NCBI RefSeq assembly: GCF_032854445.1
Contig: NC_088304.1
Span: forward strand, 3,164,001 to 3,228,000
Reading direction: 5' to 3'
DNA: 64,000 nucleotides
Source: Liolophura sinensis
Taxonomy: Eukaryota > Mollusca > Polyplacophora > Chitonida > Chitonidae
Shown here: in pieces, positions 15,501 to 25,689 of the stretch
Numbering within the stretch: position 1 is the first letter of the stretch
Layout of the letters: every line of letters starts with the position of its first letter
Position numbers and translations under genes: made by a program
Notes under the pieces: generated by a model
The model's input: only the letters and a program-made list of their open reading frames with translations
The model's database searches: none
What the model was told of the DNA's origin: nothing

Positions 15501-18500
15501 ATGTACAGTAAATTACCTTACAATCTGCCACCAAAAATCTCAAACAAATAATGTAATAATACTATTACTCTTCACGCCAAAATTTCATTTTCCCCACAGG
15601 ATTTTATCCTACCTTTCAAACATCAAAACACCTTTCAAAGATCAACAGAACTCTCAGAATACGGCAAAATCTGTTACTTTATCATGGGTGAAATTTTAGG
15701 TGATTTACAGCACCCTACAATCTTCCTGTCACAACAATACAGTACATGTACATGAACATATCTGTGGCTGACTGAAATTCAGGTTTGAACACCAGAACTA
15801 CATGTAACTGGTCAGGCAGCCAGCAGTACATGTATGATATGCTAGACTGTCTAGACCGAATGCTTGTGGCCAAGCGTATTCTTAGATTACTGCAATTCTT
15901 CAACATTTTCACATGTTTGCAAGGGCTTTATTCAAGCATATTCAGCAGGCATTACTCCACTGACTGAAAAAATGATACTTTTTGTGAAGCCCTGAGATTG
16001 GCCAAACCAATGTAGTTTTATGTCCAAAATCCAATTAAAAATGTGCATAACTTGCACTGAAAGTTGCTCTTTCATATGCAAAAAGGTTGAGGAATTAGGG
16101 TAGTATATACTGTACCAGCCTTAAGATGACAACAAGTACTTTCTCAGAGACACTGGACATATCCTCAGAATACAGTCAGCTATACAGTACATCTACATCT
16201 ACCTGTACATACATGTACATGCATGCGTCCATGCAGCCTTGGTAGTAGTGTAACTGGTAATAATGCTGGTAGCAGCCTTGGTAGTAGTGTGACTGGTAAT
16301 AGTGCTGGTAGAGTTAGGTCGTTTGGGGGGGGGGGGGGAGGGGAGCATGGCAGACAAGACATGGCTGATTGCATCAATAAAAGTGACCAGTGTGTGAGCA
16401 GTCATGAGATAAAAACTGACCATGCGCTTAACCCCGGGCATGAGAGGGCCTGGACGCAGATATACATGTACCTACATAATATACATGTCTACCTGCTATT
16501 CCTATCGCTAATTACTAATTAATTAATCCTATCACTATTGAATCATTTTGTCTGGCCATAACCCAGTGATTCTTCCATCCCTCCATCCTCGCCTTTCTAC
16601 TACATGCAACTGAGGTTGACTTTGAAACTGTCAGTTTAGAAAATTTATTTATCTGTGTTTCAAATATATAACACAAGGAAATATGATCAGCTCTTATGAA
16701 CACAAAGATAAAATATGTCACTTGAAAACCACACCTTCGATCTTCAATCTTTAAGCAAACAAAAGAAATTCAAAATTTTTTCCCCTAACTGAAATACTAA
16801 ATGCGAAATACATATAATTTATTGTAAGTAAGGCGGTGTTGTTACCCCCTCCACTGGACCCTCCCTATACTTCCACTGCACACAACACAGTACTTGTGTA
16901 CCCCATATGGTCTAATCATCCAGCTAGTACTTCCTCATCCTCCATCCAAGAGGGTAGATTCCTTTAATTTAAACCATATTTCAAGAAAATAATACACAAG
17001 AATGTGTTGTGTATTACATAAACTAAAGGAGATGTCAGAGAAGAGACGCCTTAAAGTACAAATAAATGTAAAAGAGACACCAAAAATGTTTATATTAAGT
17101 TTACATATATCTACAAGTATATGTGTACATTTATTCATTTGTAAAGGTAAATGTACCGGAGTCAGATTTTCTTGAATAACACAAGCTTTTATCCAGGCTT
17201 TCTAGCTGTAATTCAGTAGTCTATCACTACACACATGTACAACGTGGCTCTGAGTATATGCTGGCATTCTTCCAAGCCTTTTGCTGTGTACACTATTCTA
17301 GGCATGTATTAAACTAATCATGTACATGCACCCAGTTAGAAAGTGTTCAGAAAATATTTTCTCATTAACTGTCAGCGGTTAAAAATTGACAGCATGCCAT
17401 TCATAAAGCCACTTCTACCCTCAACAGTTAAGGGCCGAGAATAAAGCCTGGAAACAGCTGTTTCAAATCACATCCTCGAAACAATTATGAGCAGAGGTGA
17501 AGATTGACTTTAATAGAAGAAAATCCGTTTTCTGTGATAACTGCATCCAAATGATATAAAAGTGGGTGACAGGACCTTAGGAAGAACTGCAGTGGCCAAA
17601 TGATCGATATTTTGAGCTCTTCACTGTAATGTACAAAAAATTGAGGTCATCCATCCCATTTAAAGGTGTGTTTCATGTATTTCATTCCGTTTATAATATT
17701 CTAAAACAACATCAAAGTGGATAAATACAACAAACAAGCGTCTACATTTTTGAAACTGTGAATATTCGCAAACTCATTTTTGTTCACCTAGGCACAATAA
17801 GAGGCCATCATTTTTATTTCTAACCTTACAATTGCAACTTGGGGAGGAGTTGATTACAATTTCAGTATTAAAGTAGTTTTATCATGCTTACATGTTACAG
17901 CAAAGCCCAGATGTTTGAAAATGTATTAGCTAAAACTAGTATTAAGTCATATTTTATATTTAAATTTTTAGCTTAACTCAGCAGCTAATGCAGTTCTCAG
18001 AAGTCAAAGTAAAACAGCAGACATTTTAGTTCATATTTAATATTATGTTACACAAGTTTTTTTAGGCTAAGAACAAGACTGAAGACTTGGCTTTAACTCA
18101 AATCTGGTATTAAGCCTTATATCAGTTTGCCTATCCCACCAGTGGCGCACATGTACATAGCAATGCATAAATGGAACCCCTTCTTGCAGACACCAGACAG
18201 GACACCAAAACCAGTGAGTCACAACAAAACAAGATGTAACCAACCAGTACATCCCTTAACCATGTCGTTATAGCACTATACATGGAACACTAAGTATGTG
18301 TCAACAATGCCCATTTTTAGCTGTTTTAACCTAACTTAAAGGAGAAGAAAACATAACAATGATGTCAAGAACAGATGGAAGAGCGTCAAAACTTATTTGC
18401 AAATATAAAGTGAAATATTTTTTTGAATTTTTTTTTTCAAGAGAATAGGGTGTCAGAAAATATTTTTGTATGGTGGGTATTTGGGACCAACTTTTGGTAT

Positions 18501-19559
18501 TAATCCATGTTGCATAATAATGTTCCAAATAAGGATGTGATGCTTTTCTAATAAATTTATTTGAATGTAAATTTGTTGTTTACATCAAAACATTTGCATT
18601 CAACCTAAATTATGATAATATTTATGAACATATTAAAAATATAAATATAATCCAAAATTAGGTTTAATACATTTGTTAGCTGAAAAGAACAAATTCCAGT
18701 GCAAAAATATTTATTAAACCTGTGTTACATCCTCATTTATGACATTATTAAATGAAGACTATAAATACCAAAAGGTGGTCCCAAATATCCACGGTACAAA
18801 AATTATTTTCAAGTGTCTTTTTCTCCTTAAGGAAAAATCGGAAAAAATATTGAAGACCACATTTAGGAATAACTTTCCGCACTCTTCCATCTGAACTTCA
18901 TGTCATTTTTATGTTTCCTCCACCTTTAACTTGGGCCTGAACCCAAGTTTTCCAAGGAAGCTAAAATCCACATAATGTAACCAATGATCATCTCCACAAT
19001 ATTTCAGTAGGGGAGTTTTGAGTTCAGACTCTTTTATTGGTAGAGGTAAAGAAAGCCCTACTGTACCATGTGACCTATCCAAACAGTTATGTAAACAGCT
19101 ATGTTGGATCACATTTAGTATAACATGGGCTTCTGTAAAAAGTTTCACAAAAAGTAATTTAGAGTAGACAGCGATGGAAAAAAACTGAGGCGCTCTTTGT
19201 GAACTTGGGAAGTTCCTAAAGGACAGAGTGTCATTTGTGGCACTGGAACACGGTGACATAGATGATTGGTAAATTAATGACAACAAAGGTTCCTAATATT
19301 TTTCAAAAGTCACATGATATACAGTAGGAGTGTTTTACCTTCAACCACAAACGGTTCAACTGTGAAACTCCCCTACATGGTGTTATAGAAGGCACATCTG
19401 CTGGTTGGTTTTTGATACAAGGACAGAACATTAAGAAACTTTAACTCACTTTCCAAGAACCTCCTTTGGTTCATACTTGGCGTAAAATCCACTGGCTTGG
19501 TCATGTGACGGCAAATCACCGTCTTTGTCTTCTTTCGTCATCATGAAATCATCCGGCAT
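364..19559 (-). CDS. PHKG: Phosphorylase kinase gamma (catalytic) subunit, N-terminal part, two exons
   Basis: This is the start of the Ser/Thr kinase that phosphorylates glycogen phosphorylase; in the family it is the catalytic chain of the cytosolic phosphorylase kinase complex, activated by calcium and PKA. Two exons (19450-19559 and 364-539) join in matching phase (AA|G) and give 95 residues. An acidic leader is followed by FYAKYEPKEVLGK, the usual gamma-subunit lead-in. Then come the glycine-rich loop G36-K-G38-VSS-T-V43, the ATP-binding lysine K58 in FAVKI, the alpha-C glutamate E82 in MEINIL, and HPNI at 92-95. The GRGVSS of vertebrate PHKG is GKGVSS here. The rest of the kinase domain and the calmodulin-binding tail lie beyond the left edge. 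The intron is 18.9 kb and full of minisatellites. CaMK-family relatives are possible, but VSSTVRRC and the lead-in are characteristic of PHKG. Confidence 0.92.
540..3686. other. PHKG intron, no gene seen
   Basis: Intronic AT-rich sequence. An A-rich tract lies at about 656-703 and a CCCTG pentamer repeat at about 2065-2085. Short open frames here have no recognisable protein character, and I see no further exon. Confidence 0.6.
3687..4013. repeat. 37-bp minisatellite, about 9 copies
   Basis: The word GTAGTAACAGTACA recurs every 37 bases (3687, 3724 and on). Two variant types alternate (ACAACCACATAAAG and ACAGCCACATAGAG), which suggests expansion by blocks of units. It lies in the PHKG intron. 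Confidence 0.92.
4020..5140. other. PHKG intron, no feature seen
   Basis: Unique-looking AT-rich intronic sequence. I found no exon, RNA gene or clear repeat. Confidence 0.5.
5145..5530. repeat. Degenerate tandem repeat, unit about 37-40 bp
   Basis: About ten diverged copies of a phrase built on AAAGGCACTTCCAGG and GATTTTAGGC follow one another. Spacing and sequence have drifted, so this is an old array. Confidence 0.65.
6132..6441. repeat. 156-bp tandem duplication, two copies
   Basis: The segment starting TAACTTCTCTGGTATTTGGG at 6132 recurs at 6288. I see only two substitutions near ACACTAGAC/ACGCTCGAC, so the duplication is recent. Confidence 0.93.
6442..7469. other. PHKG intron, no feature seen
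   Basis: Intronic sequence with short open frames that resemble no known family. No splice-bounded coding segment was recognised. Confidence 0.5.
7470..9325. repeat. 52-bp minisatellite, about 35 copies, rich in palindromes
   Basis: The 52-bp unit contains the palindromic words TACATGTA, AGGCCT and ACCGGT. Several units carry a six-base ACATGT insertion that lengthens the TACATGTA palindrome. Variants (TGCTTGTAAT, TTCTTGTAAT, CGGGTGCAG) recur in blocks. It lies in the PHKG intron. Confidence 0.95.
9330..12550. other. PHKG intron, no gene seen
   Basis: AT-rich intronic sequence. Open frames of 60-98 codons have no recognisable domains. A three-fold repeat of CTGATTCACTGATT-like words lies at about 11405-11430. 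Confidence 0.5.
12551..12728 (-). mobile_element. SINE fragment (tRNA-derived family), minus strand
   Basis: Read on the minus strand this gives the SINE body (CAGCAACCTGCAGATAG, CCACACCATAGTG) and ends in the A/T-rich tail. On the plus strand the tail side reads TTTATTTGTTTGGTCTTTTA. It is paired head-to-head with the next copy. Confidence 0.8.
12801..13084 (+). mobile_element. SINE copy, plus strand, with internal 34-bp duplication
   Basis: A tRNA-like head (GAGGCCTGTGTGGCTGAAGG), the middle GCTGGCTTCCTC, the body with GGTCTGTTAGCAACC, and the tail AATAAATAAACAAAT are all present. The block around GGAAGGTCTGTTAGCAACC is tandemly duplicated. With the fragment at 12551 it forms an inverted pair. 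Confidence 0.82.
13451..13577 (+). mobile_element. SINE 3' fragment
   Basis: The diverged body reads GCTAGCAGCCTGC, TTGCCCTGGCTCTGTCC and AAAATATTTTTGAGTA. The tRNA head is missing. Confidence 0.65.
13930..13949. mobile_element. Solo terminal repeat of MITE family A
   Basis: The segment ending GTTGAGGAATTAGGG matches the right terminal repeat of the MITE at 15889-16103. I could not find the matching left end. Confidence 0.4.
14718..15497. repeat. 27-bp minisatellite, about 29 copies
   Basis: The unit GTGAATGTATACATGATC plus AAGTACAGT repeats every 27 bases and contains the palindromes TGATCA (in part) and GTATAC. As 27 is a multiple of three, open frames of up to 153 codons arise on both strands; I treat them as by-products. 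It lies in the PHKG intron. Confidence 0.93.
15889..16103. mobile_element. MITE family A, copy with both ends
   Basis: The left end reads CAATTCTTCAACATTTTC and the right end AAAAAGGTTGAGGAATTAGGG, which are imperfect inverted repeats of about 20 bp. The interior shares GAAGCCCTGAGATTGGCC and GAAAGTTGCTCTTTCAT with the copies at 1 and 27596. It has no coding capacity, so it is a non-autonomous element. Confidence 0.75.
16237..16340. repeat. 42-bp duplication followed by a poly-G tract
   Basis: GCCTTGGTAGTAGTG occurs twice about 42 bases apart, followed by about 14 consecutive G and then GAGGGGA, a potential G-quadruplex former. Confidence 0.75.
16341..19006. other. PHKG intron, no gene seen
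   Basis: AT-rich intronic sequence with no recognisable exon. Open frames on the minus strand (for example 18331-18528) have no family signature. Confidence 0.5.
19007..19376. mobile_element. Possible small inverted-repeat element (370 bp)
   Basis: GTAGGGGAGTTT at 19007 and its exact reverse complement AAACTCCCCTAC at 19365 bracket 370 bp. A minus-strand open frame of 125 codons overlaps it but resembles nothing I know. No clear target-site duplication is visible, and the element lies just outside the PHKG first coding exon. Confidence 0.35.
19450..19559 (-). CDS. PHKG: PHKG first coding exon
   Basis: The coding part starts at the first of three in-frame ATGs (19559, 19544, 19541) and ends at the donor AA|GTGAGT (19449-19448). 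It encodes 36 residues plus two bases of codon 37: a polar leader, then GFYAKYEPKEVLGK, matching the family's FYxKYxPKEVLGR. Upstream the frame stays open to a TAG near 19624. The first ATG has a weak context (C at -3) and the third a better one (A at -3), so the true start could be five or six residues shorter. The exon is shorter than 60 codons and easily missed. Confidence 0.9.
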
Positions 19560-19693
19560 CTGTCCACAATTCGCCTCCAACAACAACGTCGTCTGACACT
19601 GTGAGAACTGCCCAACTACCTCACGCTACAATGAGGCCCGTGGGTACCTTTGGGGCAAAACTGCTCAGACTATTCCCTGATCTCATTGTAATC
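19560..19693 (-). other. PHKG: PHKG 5' UTR part of the first coding exon
   Basis: On the minus strand a strong acceptor (TTTTCCTTTCTGTGTTACAG) ends at 19694, so the exon probably begins at 19693 and 134 bases precede the first ATG as 5' UTR. This implies at least one non-coding exon further right. Alternative acceptors nearer the ATG (for example TGTGGACAG at 19560) are weaker. Confidence 0.55.
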
Positions 19694-21540
19694 CTGTAAC
19701 ACAGAAAGGAAAATCCTTGACTTGAAATACAAATTGGCAAGTTGTTCAGAAGTGGAGCATTTTAATATGCTTTTGTTTGTTGGCAAATGCAGGAAAAACA
19801 GCATGGCTTTACTTTCGACAGGAATCTTGTCATGATTCCTGTAAAAAAAAAAATCCCATAAAAATAATCACATTCAAAATCATTTTTTCATAATCCACTA
19901 GAATAGTATATGCACTGTTTCACTTATTGAAAGTTATGAACAAGGAATTCCCAAAATCTGTTCACTTTTATGTGTATTCAAACCTACACTTGGACCAAAT
20001 AGCTTTGTGGTGCTAGATTTAAACTAGATTCTGATAGATTTCTGTGAGCAGTCGATTTACCCTAGATTCAGGTCCAAAAATCGATGACAATAAAGGCCTG
20101 AACAGTGCATCAATACCTGACGAAGACTTGGATTCCTACATGTACATGTGTAGGATGGTATAAGGTATAAAACGACAGTCACATACACACATATATATAC
20201 ATCAGTGTAACCAGAACATCACAGATGAAAATAAACATTTAGTATTTATATGATAATGATATAGGTATATCCTCAACTTGCTGATCTCATTTCTTTTTCC
20301 AGTATTACAATCATGCATAGACCTGCTGTCATAAGACTTGTTAAACTCTGTAGCTGTTTGTTATAAAGTACACAAAATATTTGAGTATTTTTTTTTTCTT
20401 CTTAATATCCAATTCAGGATGTGCCCTAACATCTAAGTGGAAAAAAACGCTTCTCAGCTTTCTACTTAGGTCGTAAAGACGGCTTTATCTACACTTTTTC
20501 ATTTAAAGAGAATCTCCCTGATTTATTTATTTATTTATTTACTTGATTGGTGTTTCACGCCGAACTCAAGAATATATTACTAATATGACGTTCTCATGTA
20601 CAAAGGGGAAGCCACAGTGGATCCCCTCGATGACAAAAACATAGGATAACTGCATGTATAGTATGGTACAGTACTTGGTATAAAAGTGCAGTGAAAAAAC
20701 AAGATAATGGTACAGTATTAGGTATGAAACAGGTATTAAAAGAAAGCTAGGATAACCACAGTTAGTTACCGTATTTGGCATAAAATTGATATATGCTAAA
20801 GATGCAAGAGAAAAACAAGATAACTACAGTATGGCGCTGCATTAAGTATAAAGGTGGAGTAAACAGATTAAGACAACTACGATAAACTAGGACAACCAGG
20901 TTGTGGTATGGTACAACACATACAGGTAAAAGTGCGATAAGAGAACTAGCATAACTATGGTAAGGCATGAGGTATAGGGGTGTAGTAATGCATATATATA
21001 TCAACGTAATCAGTGCATCAGTCCCTGGTGAAAACAAACAGGAGTATGTGATAAGTGTGTCCTGTGATAATTCTCAAATGGCTGATCTCATTTCTTGACT
21101 CAGCTCTATACAAACAAGCACAGATTTAGGTGCACCCTACTGACAAAACTCCACTTAGATCCACAGCAGTGTGGATCAGGAAAACCATAAATATGTCCAT
21201 GTATTTACCTGAATTTTTAAACCCCATGCAGTGATCCACACTTTATCAAATAGTGTTTTACCTGAGAACATACAATATTTATTTTACATGGTTTTAAAGC
21301 TTCCTAACCTGGTGGCAAGAGCTTGCCTATACGAGACACATGAGAGAATGTAAAACTTCAGTTAAACACATATTACGATATAGCAGTTAAGAATTTAAAG
21401 TAACCACATATTCTAATACAAGGTATGATGTCAGAAATCTTGTTATTTATGGTCATCTCGTGCAACGTGCCTGCAAAACTCAATACACGCCACACTTTTT
21501 GAGATATCACATTAAGTTAATATTTATCTCAACATTGATT
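19694..21540. other. Probable PHKG 5' intron with diverged repeats
   Basis: A SINE tail fragment on the minus strand lies at about 20521-20610 (ATTTATTTATTT, GTGTTTCACGCCGAACTCAAG). Between 20640 and 21000 there are diverged ~60-bp repeats around AAACAAGATAACTACAGTA. Segments at 20160-20310 and 20985-21105 share TGCTGATCTCATTTCTT and are old duplicates. No exon was seen. Confidence 0.5.
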
Positions 21541-21599
21541 CCAAGACACAAGACACAACACAAATGAACATCCCTACTGATTTATTGTGCTTTTATACA

Positions 21600-23818
21600 T
21601 CTACGCAAAACTCGAGCTCAATACATAATGCACTTTTGAAGATACACATCCATGACCCCAAACATTTACCTTAAAATTGATTCCCAACTCACTATTTAAA
21701 AGGCAAATTCATGGATTTTCTGATTCACATAAACCATCAACGGTGGAACACCCATCTCAAATTATTATGCTATACATTTATGTAAAACTTTAGCTCATTA
21801 CATACAGTACTTTTGAAGATACACATCAATGACCCCAAACATTTACCTTAAAACTGATTCCCAACTCACAATTTAAAAGGCAATTTCATGGATTTTCTGA
21901 TTCACATAAACCATCAAAGGTGGAACACCCATCTCAAATTATTATGCTATACATCTACATGTATGTAAAACTTTAGCTCATTACATACAGTACTTTTGAA
22001 GATACACATCAACGACCCCAAACATTTATCTTCAAATTGATTCCCAACTCACAATTTAAGAGGCAATTTCATGGATTTTCTGATTCACATAAACCATCAA
22101 CGGTGGAACACCCATCTCAAATTATTATGCTATACATCTACATGTATGTAAAACTTTAGCTCATTACATACAGTACTTTTGAAGATACACATCAACGACC
22201 CCAAACATTTATCTTCAAATTGATTCCCAACTCACAATTTAAAAGGCAATTTCATGGATTTTCTGATTCACATAAACCATCAACGGTGGAACACCCATCT
22301 CAAATTATTATGCTATACATCTACATGTATGTAAAACTCGAGCTCAATACACAATGTACTTTTGAAGATACACATCAACGACCCCAAACATTTACCTTAA
22401 AATTGATTCCCAACTCACAATTTAAAAGGCAATTTCATGGATTTTCTGATTCACATAAACCATCAACGGTGGAACACCCATCTCAAATTATTATGCTATA
22501 CATCTACATGTATGTAAAACTCGAGCTCAATACACAATGTACTTTTGAAGATACACATCAACGACCCCTAACATTTACCTTAAAACTGATTCCCAACTCA
22601 CAATTTAAAAGGCAATTTCATGGATTTTCTGATTCACATAAACCATCAACGGTGGAACACCCATCTCAAATTATTATGCTATACATCTACATGTATGTAA
22701 AACTTTAGCCCATTACATACAGTACTTTTGAAGATACACATCAACGACCCCAAACATTTACCTTAAAATTGATTCCCAACTCACAATTTAAAAGGCAATT
22801 TCATGGATTTTCTGATTCACATAAACCATCAACGGTGGAACACCCATCTCAAATTATTATGCTATACATTTATGTAAAACTTTAGCTCATTACATACAGT
22901 ACTTTTGAAGATACACATCAACGACCCCAAACATTTACCTTAAAATTGATTCCCAACTCACAATTTAAAAGGCAATTTCATGGATTTTCTGATTCACATA
23001 AACCATCAACGGTGGAACACCCATCTCAAATTATTATGCTATACATTTATGTAAAACTTTAGCTCATTACATACAGTACTTTTGAAGATACACATCAACG
23101 ACCCCAAACATTTACCTTAAAATTGATTCCCAACTCACAATTTAAAAGGCAATTTCATGGATTTTCTGATTCACATAAACCATCAACAGTGGAACACCCA
23201 TCTCAAATTATTATGCTATACATTTATGTAAAACTTTAGCTCATTACATACAGTACTTTTGAAGATACACATCAACGGCACCAAACATTTACCTTCAAAT
23301 TGATTCCCAACTCACAATTTAAAAGGCAATTTCATGGATTTTCTGATTCACATAAACCATCAAAGGTGGAACACCCATCTCAAATGATTATGCTATACAT
23401 CTACATGTATGTAAAACTTTAGCTCATTACATACAGTACTTTTGAAGATACACATCAACGACCCCTAACATTTACCTTAAAACTGATTCCCAACTCACTA
23501 TTTAAAAGGCAATTTCATGGATTTTCTGATTCACATAAACCATCAACGGTGGAACACCCATCTCAAATTATTATGCTATACATCTACATGTATGTAAAAC
23601 TTTAGCCCATTACATACAGTACTTTTGAAGATACACATCAACGACCCCTAACATTTACCTTCAAATTGATTCCCAACTCACTATTTAAAAGGCAATTTCA
23701 TGGATTTTCTGATTCACATAAACCATCAATGGTGGAACACCCATCTCAAATTATTATGCTATACATCTACATGTATGTAAGACTTTAGCCCATTACATAC
23801 AGTACTTTTGAAGATACC
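21600..23818. repeat. Satellite-like array, unit 177-183 bp, 12 copies
   Basis: TTCATGGATTTTCTGATTC recurs 12 times, for example with ATG at 21711, 21888, 22071, 22254 and 22437. Units are 177 or 183 bp, depending on ATTTATG or ATCTACATGTATG near the centre. Copies are highly similar, so the array is recent or homogenised. An open frame of 162 codons (22220-22708) is a by-product. A first diverged unit may begin near 21540. Confidence 0.93.
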
Positions 23819-23979
23819 GTGGACCCTTAACCGTGGACCTCTAAGTTAAAGGCCTACTCCAGTGTCTTATGTCTAAAAGCAGGGTAAAATGATAAGGATC
23901 TAGATAGTTGTTAGTTTTGGAGAATAATAAAGAAAAAGTTTTCTGACATTTTTACTCTGCCTGGTCTGTCGTCATACAA

Positions 23980-24855
23980 GAACACTTGGCGTCACCCATC
24001 ACTGTCGTGTGGCCACAAATAATGTCATACTTCCGAACGCTCATGACATCATTCCCACATAACTGCCTTACTCGACATCACCCATCACTGTCGTGTGGCC
24101 ACAAATGACGTCATACTTCCGAACGCTCATGACATCATTCCAACATAACAGCCTTACTTGACATCTCCCATCACTGTCGTGTGGCCACAAATGACGTCAT
24201 ACTTCCGAACGCTCATGACATCATTCCCACATAACTGCCTTACTCGACATCACCCATCACTGTCATGTGGCCACAAATGACGTCATACTTCCGAACGCTC
24301 ATGACATCATTCCAACATAACAGCCTTACTCGGCATCACCCATCACTGTCGTGTGGCCACAAATGACGTCATACTTCCGAACGCTCATGACATCATTCCA
24401 ACATAACAGCCTTACTCGACATCACCCATCACTGTCGTGTGGCCACAAATGACGTCATACTTCCGAACACTCATGACATCATTCCCACATAACTGCCTTA
24501 CTCGACATCACCCATCACTGTCGTGTGGCCACAAATAACGTCATACTTCCGAACGCTCATGACATCATTCCCACATAACTGCCTTACTCGACATCACCCA
24601 TCACTGTCGTGTGGCCACAAATGACGTCATACTTCCGAACACTCATGACATCATTCCAACATAACAGCCTTACTCGACATCACCCATCACTGTCGTGTGG
24701 CCACAAATAACATCATACTTCCGAACACTCATGACATCATTCCAACATAACAGCCTTACTTGACATCTCCCATCACTGTCGTGTGGCCACAAATGACGTC
24801 ATACTTCCGAACGCTCATGACATCATTCCAACATAACAGCCTTACTTGACATCTC
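23980..24855. repeat. 86-bp minisatellite, 10 copies, each with a CRE-type site
   Basis: ACTGTCGTGTGGCCAC (one copy ACTGTCATG) recurs at 24001, 24087, 24173, 24259 and on to 24775, a fixed 86-bp period. Seven of ten units carry an intact TGACGTCA, the full palindromic cAMP-response element core; three have TAATGTCA, TAACGTCA or TAACATCA. The array is richer in CpG than its surroundings and directly follows the satellite. It lies in the probable PHKG 5' intron. Confidence 0.94.
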
Positions 24856-24859
24856 CGCT

Positions 24860-25370
24860 GCACAATTCATTATCACATAAGGAATATCATCATGTCATAT
24901 CAAGGAAATTCTACGGAACCTGTTGAAGATTTTGTTCACTCTTCACTTATAAGTGATAGGGGTAAAATAGGGTTATTCATCATGTTCATCGCAAATCTGT
25001 ATGAATTGTGACGATAGCTCTTTTGCACAGGGTATCCTTTATATCATTTTAATATTTCCACCTGGTTTCTCTAAAGTAGTACATTTAGATACAGAACATT
25101 AACAGATGTGGCTCAGTTATATAGCAAGGTAGAAGTTAGAATAATATATGGAAAAAAAAAAAAACGAAGAAAGAATCTGGGTGATTTTAGATGGAGGAGT
25201 TTTAAGTAAATACAGAAACTGATATCTGTCAGACAGTTGACCTTACACTTTCACAAACACACCACTTTATTTGTAAACATGTTCATGTAGGTTTATGTAC
25301 CAAGGTCAAACTTGGCTCTTACTGAAGAAAAGATAACTGCAGGTATGTACATGTATGTCATACTGTACAG
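24860..25370. other. Intronic spacer, no feature seen
   Basis: Short unique stretch between two arrays; an A12 run lies near 25152. Confidence 0.5.
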
Positions 25371-25371
25371 G

Positions 25372-25683
25372 TACACACCTTACCTCTCACTTACACGTAC
25401 ACACCTTACCCCTCACTTGCACGTACACACCTTACCCCTCACTTACACGTACACACCTTACCCCTCACTTACACGTACACACCTTACACCTCACTTACAC
25501 GTACACACCTTACACCTCACTTACACGTACACACCTTACCCCTCACTTACACGTACACACCTTACCCCTCACTTACACGTACACACCTTACCCCTCACTT
25601 ACACGTTCACACCTTACCCCTCACTTACACGTACACACCTTACCCCTCACTTACACGTACACACCTTACCCCTCACTTACACA
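25372..25683. repeat. 26-bp minisatellite, 12 copies
   Basis: CTTACACGTACACACCTTAC recurs every 26 bases with few changes. All forward frames stay open across it, giving His/Thr/Leu-rich products that I reject as genes. Confidence 0.94.
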
Positions 25684-25689
25684 ATGTAT

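Noticed and set aside
14638-15551. Frames with YIHTVLDHV-type repeats on both strands
   Set aside because: They are products of the 27-bp array.
18909-19286. 125-codon minus-strand frame as a gene
   Set aside because: It has no recognisable family, lies in the PHKG intron next to a possible small element, and has no codon-bias or domain support.
22220-22708. 162-codon plus-strand frame
   Set aside because: It spans two to three satellite units with no start-specific or unique sequence.
23980-24855. CRISPR-like array
   Set aside because: The units are continuous 86-bp tandem copies without unique spacers, in a eukaryotic intron.
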